Shown here piece by piece: positions 28,721 to 37,114 of a stretch of DNA of 64,000 nucleotides. The notes beneath the pieces were generated by a model. It ran no database searches, was not told the DNA's origin, and saw nothing but the letters and a program-made list of their open reading frames with translations. Position numbers and translations under genes: made by a program. The first letter of the stretch is position 1, and each line of letters begins with the position of its first letter. Origin of the DNA: Alphaproteobacteria bacterium (lineage in GTDB: Bacteria > Pseudomonadota > Alphaproteobacteria > Rhizobiales > JAKIUO01); contig JAJRPI010000018.1 in assembly GCA_024280895.1 (NCBI GenBank), forward strand, positions 39,333 to 103,332. Reading direction: 5' to 3'.

Positions 28721-29323
28721 TCATGCGCTGACGTCAGCGCTATAAGGCGGGGCTGGAAAATATTCGGTATAGGCCTGAATTTCACGGGCAAAGGTCGGGC
28801 TGGTGATTTGCCCAAGCAGCCATAGCGACATATCAATGCCAGCGGAAACCCCCGCCGAAGTTACGAGCGACCCGTCTTGTACATAGCGCACATCATCGAG
28901 CACTTCGCGGGCGCGACCGGCTTTTCTAAAATCTTCGATTGCGCCATGAAACGTTGTAATGCGTTTGCCATCGATCAATCCAGCGGCCTGCAAAATGCGC
29001 GCCCCTGTACAAATCGAGCTGGTCCATTGGCAGTCTGCGGCTTGTAGTTTGACCCAATTGACCAAGCCTTTGTGTTTGGCAGCTTTCACACTGCCATTGC
29101 CTCCCGGGACGATCAGCACATCCAGTTGTGGCGCGTCACGGCAAAATGCGTGGGCGGTGAATTGCATGCGTTTATTGCCGACAAATTCCAGTTTTTCAAA
29201 TCCATAGGTTTTAACGTCGAGGACATCACTTGCGCGGTCCTGCGCGGCGGCAAACATTTCATAGGGGCCAATAAAATCCAGTTCCTCGACTCGGTCAAAA
29301 ACCAGTATGCCGATATTGATCAT
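28721..29323 (-). CDS. DJ-1/PfpI family protein
   Basis: About 200 residues of the DJ-1/PfpI fold: NIGILVFDRVEELDFIGPYEMF at the start, VLIVPGGNGS, the nucleophile elbow cysteine in TSSICTGARILQAAG, and TFHGAIEDF. It resembles isonitrile hydratase-like and AraC-fused amidase-like members. The ATG at 29323 has GAGGAA seven bases upstream. It is transcribed away from a GlxA-type regulator that contains the same fold, and their starts are about 95 bp apart, so the regulator probably controls this gene. Its end nearly touches the rtcB end. Confidence 0.88.
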   Translation of the reverse strand: MINIGILVFDRVEELDFIGPYEMFAAAQDRASDVLDVKTYGFEKLEFVGNKRMQFTAHAFCRDAPQLDVLIVPGGNGSVKAAKHKGLVNWVKLQAADCQWTSSICTGARILQAAGLIDGKRITTFHGAIEDFRKAGRAREVLDDVRYVQDGSLVTSAGVSAGIDMSLWLLGQITSPTFAREIQAYTEYFPAPPYSADVSA

Positions 29324-29418
29324 TTTTCTATTCCTCGTTCTTGGTGTTGACGAGGAAACAGTAACTAAATAAGTATATGTCCTAAATGACATAAAACGAT
29401 TAAATCAGGACATGTAGC

Positions 29419-30387
29419 ATGAAGGATAAATATCCCGTCATTATGCTGGGCTTCCAAGATGTTCTGCTGCTGGATATTGCAGGGCCAATCCAGGTCTATG
29501 CGACGGCCAATAAATTGCTGGCAAGCCCCTATTATGAGGTTCATCTGGTCGGCATCGAGGGGGAGGCAATCGCAACCGACGCTGGGCTTGTCATGTTGGC
29601 CTCAGGCACTCTGGCCAAGGCCCCAAGGGGCGGTGATTTGATCATTCCAGGGGGACCGGGTGTTGATCTTTTGTTGCGAAACACCGATTTTATTGCGCAA
29701 CTGAAACGTGCCACAAAAACCCGTTCGCGTATCGTATCGGTTTGCTCGGGGGCGCTCTTGCTGGCGGCCACAGGGCTGCTTGATGGGCGTGAGGCGACCA
29801 GCCACTGGGCGCGAGAAGCGCAAATGCTGCAGCTATATCCAAAGGTCAATTGGCAGCCAGACGCCATCTTTGTGCGGGATGGTCTGTTTTATACCTCGGC
29901 TGGCATCACAGCGGGGATTGATCTGGCCTTGTCACTGATCGAGGCGGATCATGGATCAGATCTGGCGCTAAGAGTGGCGCAGGAACTAGTCGTTTATTTA
30001 CGCCGCTCCGGTGGGCAGGGGCAATATTCGAAATTGCTCACCTTGCAACATGGATTGTCGCCAAATTTGCGCCGTGCCAGTGATGCGGTGCTGGAGGATC
30101 CAACCGGCGATTGGCGGGTCTCCAATTTGGCTAATCTTGCGGGTATGACAAAGCGCAACCTGTCGCGCCGCTTCTTGAAAGAAGCGGGGGTCAGTCCGGC
30201 CAAATATGTTGAAACCATTCGGCTTGATCTGGCGCGGACTCTGCTTGAAACCAGCCCATTGTCGATCGATCAAATCGCCTTGAAAAGCGGATTTCAGGAT
30301 GGCCAGAATTTGCGACGGGTATTTCATCACAAGATGAAGGTGACACCCTCACAATATCGCCAAAGGTTTGGCGGCGCGCCCCATTGA
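29419..30387 (+). CDS. GlxA-type AraC-family transcriptional regulator
   Basis: An N-terminal DJ-1/PfpI-like sensing domain (VIMLGFQDVLLLDIAGPIQVYA ... VSVCSGALLLAATGLLDGR) is joined to an AraC-type DNA-binding domain with two helix-turn-helix motifs (WRVSNLANLAGMTKRNLSRRF and SIDQIALKSGFQDGQNLRRVF). The order and the 322-residue length are normal for the GlxA group. AGGA lies eight bases before the ATG. It probably regulates the divergent DJ-1 gene; the inducer is unknown. Confidence 0.92.
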   Translation: MKDKYPVIMLGFQDVLLLDIAGPIQVYATANKLLASPYYEVHLVGIEGEAIATDAGLVMLASGTLAKAPRGGDLIIPGGPGVDLLLRNTDFIAQLKRATKTRSRIVSVCSGALLLAATGLLDGREATSHWAREAQMLQLYPKVNWQPDAIFVRDGLFYTSAGITAGIDLALSLIEADHGSDLALRVAQELVVYLRRSGGQGQYSKLLTLQHGLSPNLRRASDAVLEDPTGDWRVSNLANLAGMTKRNLSRRFLKEAGVSPAKYVETIRLDLARTLLETSPLSIDQIALKSGFQDGQNLRRVFHHKMKVTPSQYRQRFGGAPH

Positions 30388-30539
30388 AGCAAGTCAACGG
30401 CAACAGCACCGAACATGGTGGGGCGCAGGTTGATGAGGTTTGAGGGCGATAGTTTCGTGCATTTAGCAAGCTGTCACTGCAATTTAGATTGATCCTGCAA
30501 CCCAGATATTAAGAGATATATTTGGTGTTCTTGCGAATA

Positions 30540-30647
30540 TTACAAACCAATCACCAGTTTAATCCCATAACCAACAATGGTGAGGCTTAGGAAGCCTGCA
30601 AGCCACAGGCCGATAAACCACAGCCATTTTTTATAAAGTGATGCCAT
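30540..30647 (-). CDS. Small bd-oxidase subunit (DUF2474/CydX-like), 35 residues
   Basis: A very short gene starts 12 bp after the cioB stop. It encodes MASLYKKWLWFIGLWLAG followed by a hydrophobic helix ending in KLVIGL, one transmembrane segment in all. Size, position and the basic N-terminus followed by W..F..LWLAG match the DUF2474/CydX-type single-helix subunits that stabilise cytochrome bd. The start is preceded by a GGGTGA-like site. It is too short for most gene finders. Confidence 0.85.
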   Translation of the reverse strand: MASLYKKWLWFIGLWLAGFLSLTIVGYGIKLVIGL

Positions 30648-30659
30648 TATGATCACCCA

Positions 30660-31661
30660 TTAATGATAGCCTTCGCCCGGTTTGATTTTGCCTCTGAATA
30701 TCCAATAAGAATATCCAGTATATATGAAGATGAGCGGCAAAAATATCACCGCGCCGATCAGCATAAAGCCAAGGCTGGAATCGGGGGCTGCGGCCTGCGC
30801 TACCGTTATGGCACGCGGTACCACATAAGGGAAAATGCTAATGCCAAGCCCCATATATGAGAGCACGAAAAGGCCAAGGGCTATGGGGAATGGACGGTAA
30901 TCATTACGCCGTTTTAAATTCACATAAATCCGCCATGCCAACAGCGCTGCAATAATGGGCACAGGCGACAAATATAATAAAGTCGGCATTTCAAACCAGC
31001 GCGCATATATCTCTGGTGATAAAAATGGCGTCCACAAACTTACGACACCTGTCAGGAAAAACACCATCAGCATAAGCGGTAAAGACATTTTATACAGCCG
31101 ATCGCGTAAGCCACCTTCGGTTTTCATTATGAGCCACAACGCGCCTAAAAAAGCATATCCAAAAACAAGAGATAGGCCCGTAAACAGGCTAAAGGGACTT
31201 AGCCAGTCAAACCAACCGCCGCTATAGGCACGGCCTTCCACCTCCATCCCCTGAACGAATGCCCCCAGCACAATACCTTGAGAAAAGGTCGCGAGGAGAG
31301 AGCCGCCAAAAAAATACGCGTCCCAAATCTTCTCATGAGCTGGATCACGCCAACGAAATTCGAAAGAGACGCCCCTGAAGATTAGCCCGATCAACATCGC
31401 CAGAATAGGTGCGTAAAGAGCTGGCATAATGATCGCATAGGCCAAGGGAAATGCCGCCAAAAGCCCGCCGCCACCAAGCACCAGCCATGTCTCATTACCG
31501 TCCCAAACCGGCGCCACGGTATTCATGACCGTATCGCGTTCTTCACCTTTATGAAACAAGGGGTATAAAATTCCGATACCTAAATCAAATCCGTCGAGGA
31601 TGACATAGATCAGTATGACGAGGGCGAGAAGCCCGGCCCAAATTGTAGGAAGGTCCAGCAT
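30660..31661 (-). CDS. cioB: Cytochrome bd-type quinol oxidase subunit II
   Basis: A 333-residue membrane protein with about eight to nine helices. Family blocks VILIYVILDGFDLGIGILYP, VAPVWDGNETWLVLGGGGLLAAFP and RGVSFEFRWRD are all present. It pairs with subunit I to reduce oxygen to water with quinol electrons without proton pumping. Its ATG overlaps the TAA of the subunit I gene (TAATG) with GGAGG upstream, so the two are coupled. Subunit I has a short Q loop, so this is the cyanide-insensitive (CIO) type. Confidence 0.94.
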   Translation of the reverse strand: MLDLPTIWAGLLALVILIYVILDGFDLGIGILYPLFHKGEERDTVMNTVAPVWDGNETWLVLGGGGLLAAFPLAYAIIMPALYAPILAMLIGLIFRGVSFEFRWRDPAHEKIWDAYFFGGSLLATFSQGIVLGAFVQGMEVEGRAYSGGWFDWLSPFSLFTGLSLVFGYAFLGALWLIMKTEGGLRDRLYKMSLPLMLMVFFLTGVVSLWTPFLSPEIYARWFEMPTLLYLSPVPIIAALLAWRIYVNLKRRNDYRPFPIALGLFVLSYMGLGISIFPYVVPRAITVAQAAAPDSSLGFMLIGAVIFLPLIFIYTGYSYWIFRGKIKPGEGYH

Positions 31662-33061
31662 TAATGTTCCTCCTTGCTTGCTTGCGTAGATATGACGCTA
31701 TCAAGACCAATGGGGTGCTCGCTTGCCATGGGGCTTTGTCCAGGTGTCGGCGCGGCTTTCATCATCTTCAATATATAATAAATACCAAAGCCAAAGACGA
31801 CAAAATAAACGAGGACAAAAACAGCAAGAGATGTGGCAATGGCTGGCGCATCAACTGGCGAGATCGACTGGCTGGTGCGAAGAAGTCCATAGACAGTAAA
31901 GGGCTGCCTCCCGACTTCTGTGACGGTCCAGCCCGCGATGACGGCGATAAAGCCTGATGGGGCCATCCACACCGCAATCTTATGAAATAGTTGCGCGCTA
32001 TAAAGCGTCTTGCGCCATCGCAGCCATAGACTAAACAGGCCGATCATTGCCATAAGCGTCCCAAGGCCAACCATGATCCGAAACGCCCAGAACACAATCA
32101 GCGCATTAGGCCTGTCTTCCTTGGGAAAGGCTTTAAGCCCAATGATTTCACCGTCCAGATGATGGGTGAGAATAAGCGATCCAAGCTTGGGGATTTCAAT
32201 GGCATATTTGGTTTCCTCGGCTTCCATATCAGGAATACCGAACAAGATCAGCGGCGCGCCTTTCTGGGTTTCAAAATGCCCCTCCATAGCGGCGACTTTT
32301 GCCGGCTGATACTTCAGGGTATTGAGGCCATGTATGTCGCCAATAAATATTTGCGCGGGGGCCACGATAGCTGCCATCCACATCGCCATTGAAAACATGA
32401 CCTTTGCACCCACGCATGTTTTGTCGCGTAATAAATGCCAGGCGCCAACGCCGCCAACCACAAAGGCTGTGGTCAGATAAGCCGCTGTTACCATGTGAGC
32501 AAGCCGGTATGGAAAGGATGGATTGAAAACAATTTTCAGCCAGTCTTCGGGTACGAATTGCCCTGCATCATTGATGCTATAGCCAGCTGGAGTTTGCATC
32601 CAGCTATTGGCCGACAAGATCCAAAATGCTGAAAAGAATGTGCCAATTGCAACCATCAAGGTCGCCATGAAATGCAGTTTTTTACCAACTTTGGTCAGCC
32701 CAAACAGCATAATCCCCAGAAAACCAGCTTCCAGGAAAAATGCTGACAATACCTCATAGGCGAGGAGTGGTCCCAATATGGGCCCCGTTTTGTCGGAAAA
32801 CACACTCCAATTGGTGCCAAATTCATAGGACATGACGATGCCTGACACCACGCCCATAGCAAAAACAACGGCAAATATTTTTATCCAGTATTTAAAGAGC
32901 CGGATATAAACCTGTTTTCCAGTTTTTAGCCACAGCCCTTCGAGCACGGCCAAATAGCTAGCCAAGCCGATTGTAAATGAGGGAAAAAGAATATGAACGC
33001 CGATCGTCCAGGCAAACTGCAATCGCGCCAGCATGAGTGCCGCTGTATCCACAGAATCCAC
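31661..33061 (-). CDS. cioA: Cytochrome bd-type quinol oxidase subunit I (CIO type)
   Basis: The haem- and quinol-binding subunit with about nine helices (RLQFAWTIGVHILFPSFTIGL ... ). The GRQPF variant of the GRQPW motif and a short Q loop after LTHHLDGEI place it in the CIO group, which resists cyanide and sulfide; this suits a sulfide oxidiser. The frame opens with ATG at 33079, but GGAGGT lies inside codons 3-4 of that frame, six bases before GTG 33061, so GTG is the likely start. The operon is cioA-cioB-small subunit. Confidence 0.93.
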   Translation of the reverse strand: MDSVDTAALMLARLQFAWTIGVHILFPSFTIGLASYLAVLEGLWLKTGKQVYIRLFKYWIKIFAVVFAMGVVSGIVMSYEFGTNWSVFSDKTGPILGPLLAYEVLSAFFLEAGFLGIMLFGLTKVGKKLHFMATLMVAIGTFFSAFWILSANSWMQTPAGYSINDAGQFVPEDWLKIVFNPSFPYRLAHMVTAAYLTTAFVVGGVGAWHLLRDKTCVGAKVMFSMAMWMAAIVAPAQIFIGDIHGLNTLKYQPAKVAAMEGHFETQKGAPLILFGIPDMEAEETKYAIEIPKLGSLILTHHLDGEIIGLKAFPKEDRPNALIVFWAFRIMVGLGTLMAMIGLFSLWLRWRKTLYSAQLFHKIAVWMAPSGFIAVIAGWTVTEVGRQPFTVYGLLRTSQSISPVDAPAIATSLAVFVLVYFVVFGFGIYYILKMMKAAPTPGQSPMASEHPIGLDSVISTQASKEEH

Positions 33062-33170
33062 AGTATGACCTCCAATCATATTCGACTAGAGGATACGGTA
33101 AGTCAGGTTCGTTTACAATGTGCATTCGTAGGAATTCCAAAGGCCGAAACTAGCCATATATGCTAAGCAT

Positions 33171-33941
33171 TCAGCTCTCCAGAGAGTCATAGGCAACCTT
33201 GCATATTTCCTTAAGTTCTTTGCGTGTGAGGTTCCCTACCATGGCATATTGAAAAGGCTTGTCTGTCCATCGATAGATGGACAGTTTTTCTGCGGTATAA
33301 AAATGAAAACTGCTGTCTTTCTTTTTTGAAGCGGGAGACAGATAGAATGTCAGGCGCTTGCCGGTTTGATCCTCATACATGAACTGGGCTGCCGGGATGC
33401 CCTTTGTGCCTGGTAGCAACCGACCACCAACGAGATGAAAGCCTGTCGATGTCAATAGAGGAGCCTTTACCTTGTTGCCAAGGCGTTTTGACAGCCATTT
33501 GAGAAGATGTGTCTTGTTGGCGGAAGAGACCTCAACTGGATGGCGCACTTCTGGGGCATAAACCGTGTGAGCTTGCAGCGCTTGCGAAAGAAAATGAGGA
33601 TCATTTGCGGCAATGCCATCAAACCTGTCATGACTAAACCAGCCCAAGGCGCTGCCAAACAGCACAAGGGCGATCCCAGCAGCCATTTGTTGCCAGCCCC
33701 AAAAAGAATTTTTAGTGATATGTGCGGCTATTGAGAGCTCATGATCAAAGGGAACTGCTTCATCCAGCACATGATCGAAAGCTCCGTGTAGGGTTTCATT
33801 AAGCTCGCGATAAGACCTGACCTCGTCGGCTATATCAGGGTGTTCTTGCAGCCAGTCTTCGAATGAAAGCCTATCCTCTGGCGGCATTTCACCATCCATA
33901 TAGAGGTGAATATCATTTCTCGAAAAGGAAATATTTGGCAT
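33171..33941 (-). CDS. Membrane anti-sigma factor
   Basis: The first 50 residues form a short zinc-less anti-sigma-like domain (NDIHLYMDGEMPPEDRLSFEDWL). A membrane helix follows (MAAGIALVLFGSALGWFSHD), then a periplasmic domain of about 150 residues (FHLVGGRLLPGTKGIPAAQFMYED...) as in RsiW-type regulators that sense envelope or oxidative stress. It should hold the adjacent ECF sigma factor inactive. Its start lies 112 bp inside the end of the sigma gene, in another frame, an unusually long overlap. Confidence 0.88.
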   Translation of the reverse strand: MPNISFSRNDIHLYMDGEMPPEDRLSFEDWLQEHPDIADEVRSYRELNETLHGAFDHVLDEAVPFDHELSIAAHITKNSFWGWQQMAAGIALVLFGSALGWFSHDRFDGIAANDPHFLSQALQAHTVYAPEVRHPVEVSSANKTHLLKWLSKRLGNKVKAPLLTSTGFHLVGGRLLPGTKGIPAAQFMYEDQTGKRLTFYLSPASKKKDSSFHFYTAEKLSIYRWTDKPFQYAMVGNLTRKELKEICKVAYDSLES

Positions 33942-34459
33942 TTGATCCTCCGTATCATGGTTGGTTTTACTTTAATCTGCTCTTCCCCCATTAGGGCCTT
34001 CAGGCGTTCGCGGCCTCGCGACAAACGTGACATCAGCGTACCGATGCGTATATCCAGTGCATCGGAGGCTTCGCGATAGCTAAAGCCTTCAAGGCCCACC
34101 AGCAGGATCACTTCCCGATGTTCTGGTGACAAAGATGCCAGCGCTTTTTTCAGGGCAATATTGTTGGTGTTCTTCCTTGTTGCGTCATCAGGGTTTGCAT
34201 TGGCCTCATCGGCTTTTTCAAGTACCACTTCCATAGGCCGCCTGGCCAGACCACGCTTGCCGTCGATAAACAGATTGTGCAAAATCGTAAACAGCCATTT
34301 GCGTGGATTGTCACCTTCGCGCCACTTGTCGATATTGTTAAGTGCCCGTTCAAGACAGTCCTGGACGAGCTCGTCGGCGTCAACCTGATTACCAGTCAGG
34401 GCCAGTGCATAACGCCGCAAGCTGGGAATTTCGGTAGCAATGGCCTGTTTTTTATTCAT
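33830..34459 (-). CDS. ECF-family RNA polymerase sigma factor
   Basis: Sigma region 2 is seen in LRRYALALTGNQVDADELVQDCLERAL and RKWLFTILHNLFID; region 4 is in LASLSPEHREVILLVGLEGFSYREASDAL and IRIGTLMSRLSRGRERLKAL. The protein would normally end soon after residue 168. Here a further 40 basic residues overlap the anti-sigma gene in another frame, so the natural stop seems to have been lost or the tail is a recent extension. Targets are unknown; cytochrome c' and cioAB next door are candidates. Confidence 0.9.
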   Translation of the reverse strand: MNKKQAIATEIPSLRRYALALTGNQVDADELVQDCLERALNNIDKWREGDNPRKWLFTILHNLFIDGKRGLARRPMEVVLEKADEANANPDDATRKNTNNIALKKALASLSPEHREVILLVGLEGFSYREASDALDIRIGTLMSRLSRGRERLKALMGEEQIKVKPTMIRRIKCQIFPFREMIFTSIWMVKCRQRIGFHSKTGCKNTLI

Positions 34460-34535
34460 GCGATCAAAAAACTCTTATTTCAAGACGAACAGAACTGCGC
34501 GCCGAAAAGTATCGACGCGCAATCTCTGCAAACCG

Positions 34536-35006
34536 CTACTTTTTCTTTATATTACGATATTTCTTGTGGCATTGCTTGCAATATTTGACCGTTGCTACAA
34601 ATTCCACTTTGAACGCATCAAGGCCGTTCCCGGCAGCCTTGGCGGCTTTTTCACTATGTTCTTCCATCTCATGAATGAGATGCTTGAAATTCTTCATCTC
34701 ACTCCAGATTTCTACCTTCGCTTCCGTATCACCCCCAGTTTTTGAATTGTCGGAAAATTTGTGGCCAAAGCCATAGGCGACGGCGTTGATCGTTCGCATG
34801 GCAAGCTCTGCTTTCCTTGCATCCCAAGGAGCTTTTCCCTTGACCATAGCTCCAGCTGTCTTGGTGGCAAACCCCACGGTCTCCATCATTTCCTGGCGGG
34901 CATGAATGGGATCTCCAGGTTTGGTTTTTGTGTCGGCTATCGCCACTCCCCCCACACCGAGTGTTGCCACTATAATGATAGAATTTATTTTTGTTTTGAA
35001 ATTCAT
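34536..35006 (-). CDS. Cytochrome c' (class II cytochrome c)
   Basis: A signal peptide (INSIIIVATLGVGGVAIA) leads into a four-helix class II cytochrome of about 130 residues with one haem site, CKQCHKKYR, at the C-terminal end as the family requires. Helix 1 has ARQEMMETVG, close to the usual R...M pattern. Cytochromes c' bind nitric oxide and protect against nitrosative stress. The start has AAGGAG six bases upstream. The ECF sigma gene follows 76 bp downstream on the same strand. Confidence 0.9.
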   Translation of the reverse strand: MNFKTKINSIIIVATLGVGGVAIADTKTKPGDPIHARQEMMETVGFATKTAGAMVKGKAPWDARKAELAMRTINAVAYGFGHKFSDNSKTGGDTEAKVEIWSEMKNFKHLIHEMEEHSEKAAKAAGNGLDAFKVEFVATVKYCKQCHKKYRNIKKK

Positions 35007-35224
35007 TTTTTGCTCCTTGCTATGTCAAATCGTCGAGACAATTTTCTGTCTCATATTGTGAACGAGGGCAGGGGGTAGATTATTCCATTTTCATAAAAAA
35101 TAAGATTATTGACTGCTATGGAATAAAGGCGTGCATTTCATCGTTAGTGATATGGGAGGTGGCGGGAGCATTCGCGCATGTCTCTCCAGATTGTGACTTG
35201 AATTGATAGGGAGAGAGGCTTGCA

Positions 35225-35514
35225 ATGATAAAATACATAAAATTTTTAAGGACGATTGGCTTGGCCATAAGTGGTTTGCTGGTGGTCTTTTTACTGCCAT
35301 CGACTATCAAAAAGCCTTCGACCTTGATCCTGACTATGTTCTGACACGCGAATATCTGGGCGAAGCACTTTTGATAAAGAATGATCTACCCGGCGCTAAA
35401 TTGCAGCTTAGCGAGATCGGCAAGCGCTGTGGTAAGGACTGCCACGAATATGAAGATCTGGCCGAAAATATCGCCAGCTATGTTGCAAAGCTGAACGGGC
35501 CTTTGGCAAATTAA
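35225..35514 (+). pseudogene. Decayed exported TPR protein (signal peptide plus last repeat)
   Basis: An ATG at 35225 with GAGAGG upstream opens a good signal peptide (FLRTIGLAISGLLVVFLLPS) in frame 2, which then runs to a stop near 35344. From about 35305 a different frame (frame 1) encodes a typical TPR end: DYQKAFDLDPDYVLTREYLGEALL and a cysteine motif KRCGKDCHEYEDL. Alphaproteobacterial TPR proteins with this CG..C.EY.DL end are normally about 150 residues or longer. The piece looks like a gene that lost its middle and its frame. It could still be expressed only by frameshifting. Confidence 0.65.
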
Positions 35515-35650
35515 AACACCCAGACCCAAATATGGTGGTCTGGGTGCTCTTGCTTTGTGCAAGCATGTCAACTCAAAAATTTCCAGATACAAGGCCACTG
35601 TCAAGACCAAGCGGGGCCAGGCTGGTTGGAGCATTTGTTTTATCATCGGA

Positions 35651-37033
35651 CTATAGCTTGATGACAGCCAGTTTTTCCTGCGTCATGTCGTGCATGGTAT
35701 ATTCGATGCCGCCAACGCCGTAGCCCGAGGTTTGGTGTCCAGCGAACGGCATCCAGTCGACGCGAAACGCGGTGTGGTCATTGACCATTACGGCGGCGGC
35801 TTCCAGCTCATGAATACATTTTGTGGCTATCCCCAGATTTTGCGTAAACACCGAAGCCTGGAACGCGAAGGGCAGGGCGTTGGCCTGCTTGATGGCCTCA
35901 TCCATCTGTTCATATCCATAGACGCAGACCACGGGGCCAAAAATTTCCTGCTGCGAGATCGTGGTGTTTTGCGCTGGGTTTAGCAGCACGGTGGGCGCAT
36001 AGGTGGTCTCGCTAAGCTGTGTACCCCCAGTAATAGTTTGCGCGCCGCTTTGCTGGGCCTCGCTGACCCATTTAGCCACGCGCTCCACTTCTGCCGGGCG
36101 GATCAACGGGCCGCAATCGGTTTGCTCCTCAATGGCATTGCCAACGGTAAGGTTCGCGGCCTGTTCGGCGATCTGGTTGGCAACCTCGCCAACCATATTG
36201 CTGGGTGCAAATACTTTTTGTACCGAAACGCACACTTGCCCCGAATGATAAAAGCCTCCCTTGACGAGGGCCGGGATCATACTGGCAAGATCGGCGCTAT
36301 CATCGACAATCACCGGGGCAACGCCGCCATGTTCGAGGGCGCATCTGGTGCCCGGTGCAAGCTTGGAGCGTAGCATCCAGCCAACCCGTCCAGAACCGAT
36401 GAAGGAAAAAAACGCCACACGCGGGTCGGTGACCATTTGCGTGGCGACATCGTTATCGCATGGCACAAAGCGGCACCATTCAGGGGGAAGACCAGCGTCA
36501 TAGGCCATTTTGACAAATTTCAGGCACGACAAAGGCGTGTCACCAGCGGGCTTGACGAGCACGGGACAACCGCAGGCAATGGCGGGGCCGACCTGATGGA
36601 CGATCAGATTGAGCGGATGATTAAAGGCCGAGACCGCGACCACTGGGCCGATGGGTTCGCGGGTGGTGAAGGCAAGGCGGCCAGCGCCCGCCTGTGTCAA
36701 ATCCATGGGGATTTGCTGCCCCTTGTTTTCGCCCAGCGCTTTGATGCACAGTTTCACCCCATCGATAGCCCGCGCCACTTCAATGCGGGCATCCACCAAG
36801 GGCTTGCCACCCTCATTGGCAATGAGAAAGGCCAGCTCGCTCTCTTGCGCTTTCATCAAACCCGCCAGCTTGTCGAGGATCTCGATACGCCTCCATGCCG
36901 GTAGCCAATTGCTTTTGTTTTTATGCAAGGCACTGGCCTCATGAAGATAGGCATCAATGCTTGCCCATGACTCAAGGGCGACCTCGCCAATGGGGCTGAG
37001 ATCATAGGGGTTGACGACGGTTAGCTTATCCAT
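35651..37033 (-). CDS. NAD(P)-dependent aldehyde dehydrogenase
   Basis: A 460-residue ALDH-superfamily enzyme. NAD-binding and catalytic landmarks are FNHPLNLIVHQVGPAIACG with PAGDTPLS, ALEHGGVAPVIV (general base glutamate), GQVCVSVQKVF (nucleophile cysteine), and EIFGPVVCVYGY. The usual KP.E after VLV is KPAGDTP. The start has GAGGTC seven bases upstream. The gene lies 81 bp downstream of an acetolactate-synthase-type gene on the same strand; the pair probably forms one pathway, but the aldehyde is unknown. Confidence 0.9.
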   Translation of the reverse strand: MDKLTVVNPYDLSPIGEVALESWASIDAYLHEASALHKNKSNWLPAWRRIEILDKLAGLMKAQESELAFLIANEGGKPLVDARIEVARAIDGVKLCIKALGENKGQQIPMDLTQAGAGRLAFTTREPIGPVVAVSAFNHPLNLIVHQVGPAIACGCPVLVKPAGDTPLSCLKFVKMAYDAGLPPEWCRFVPCDNDVATQMVTDPRVAFFSFIGSGRVGWMLRSKLAPGTRCALEHGGVAPVIVDDSADLASMIPALVKGGFYHSGQVCVSVQKVFAPSNMVGEVANQIAEQAANLTVGNAIEEQTDCGPLIRPAEVERVAKWVSEAQQSGAQTITGGTQLSETTYAPTVLLNPAQNTTISQQEIFGPVVCVYGYEQMDEAIKQANALPFAFQASVFTQNLGIATKCIHELEAAAVMVNDHTAFRVDWMPFAGHQTSGYGVGGIEYTMHDMTQEKLAVIKL

Positions 37034-37114
37034 TTTATGCAGACCTCTTTGGCTTTTGGAGAGGGCATCATCCCGATCTTTACCAGGATGATGCGATAGG
37101 ATGGGAGTCGATAA

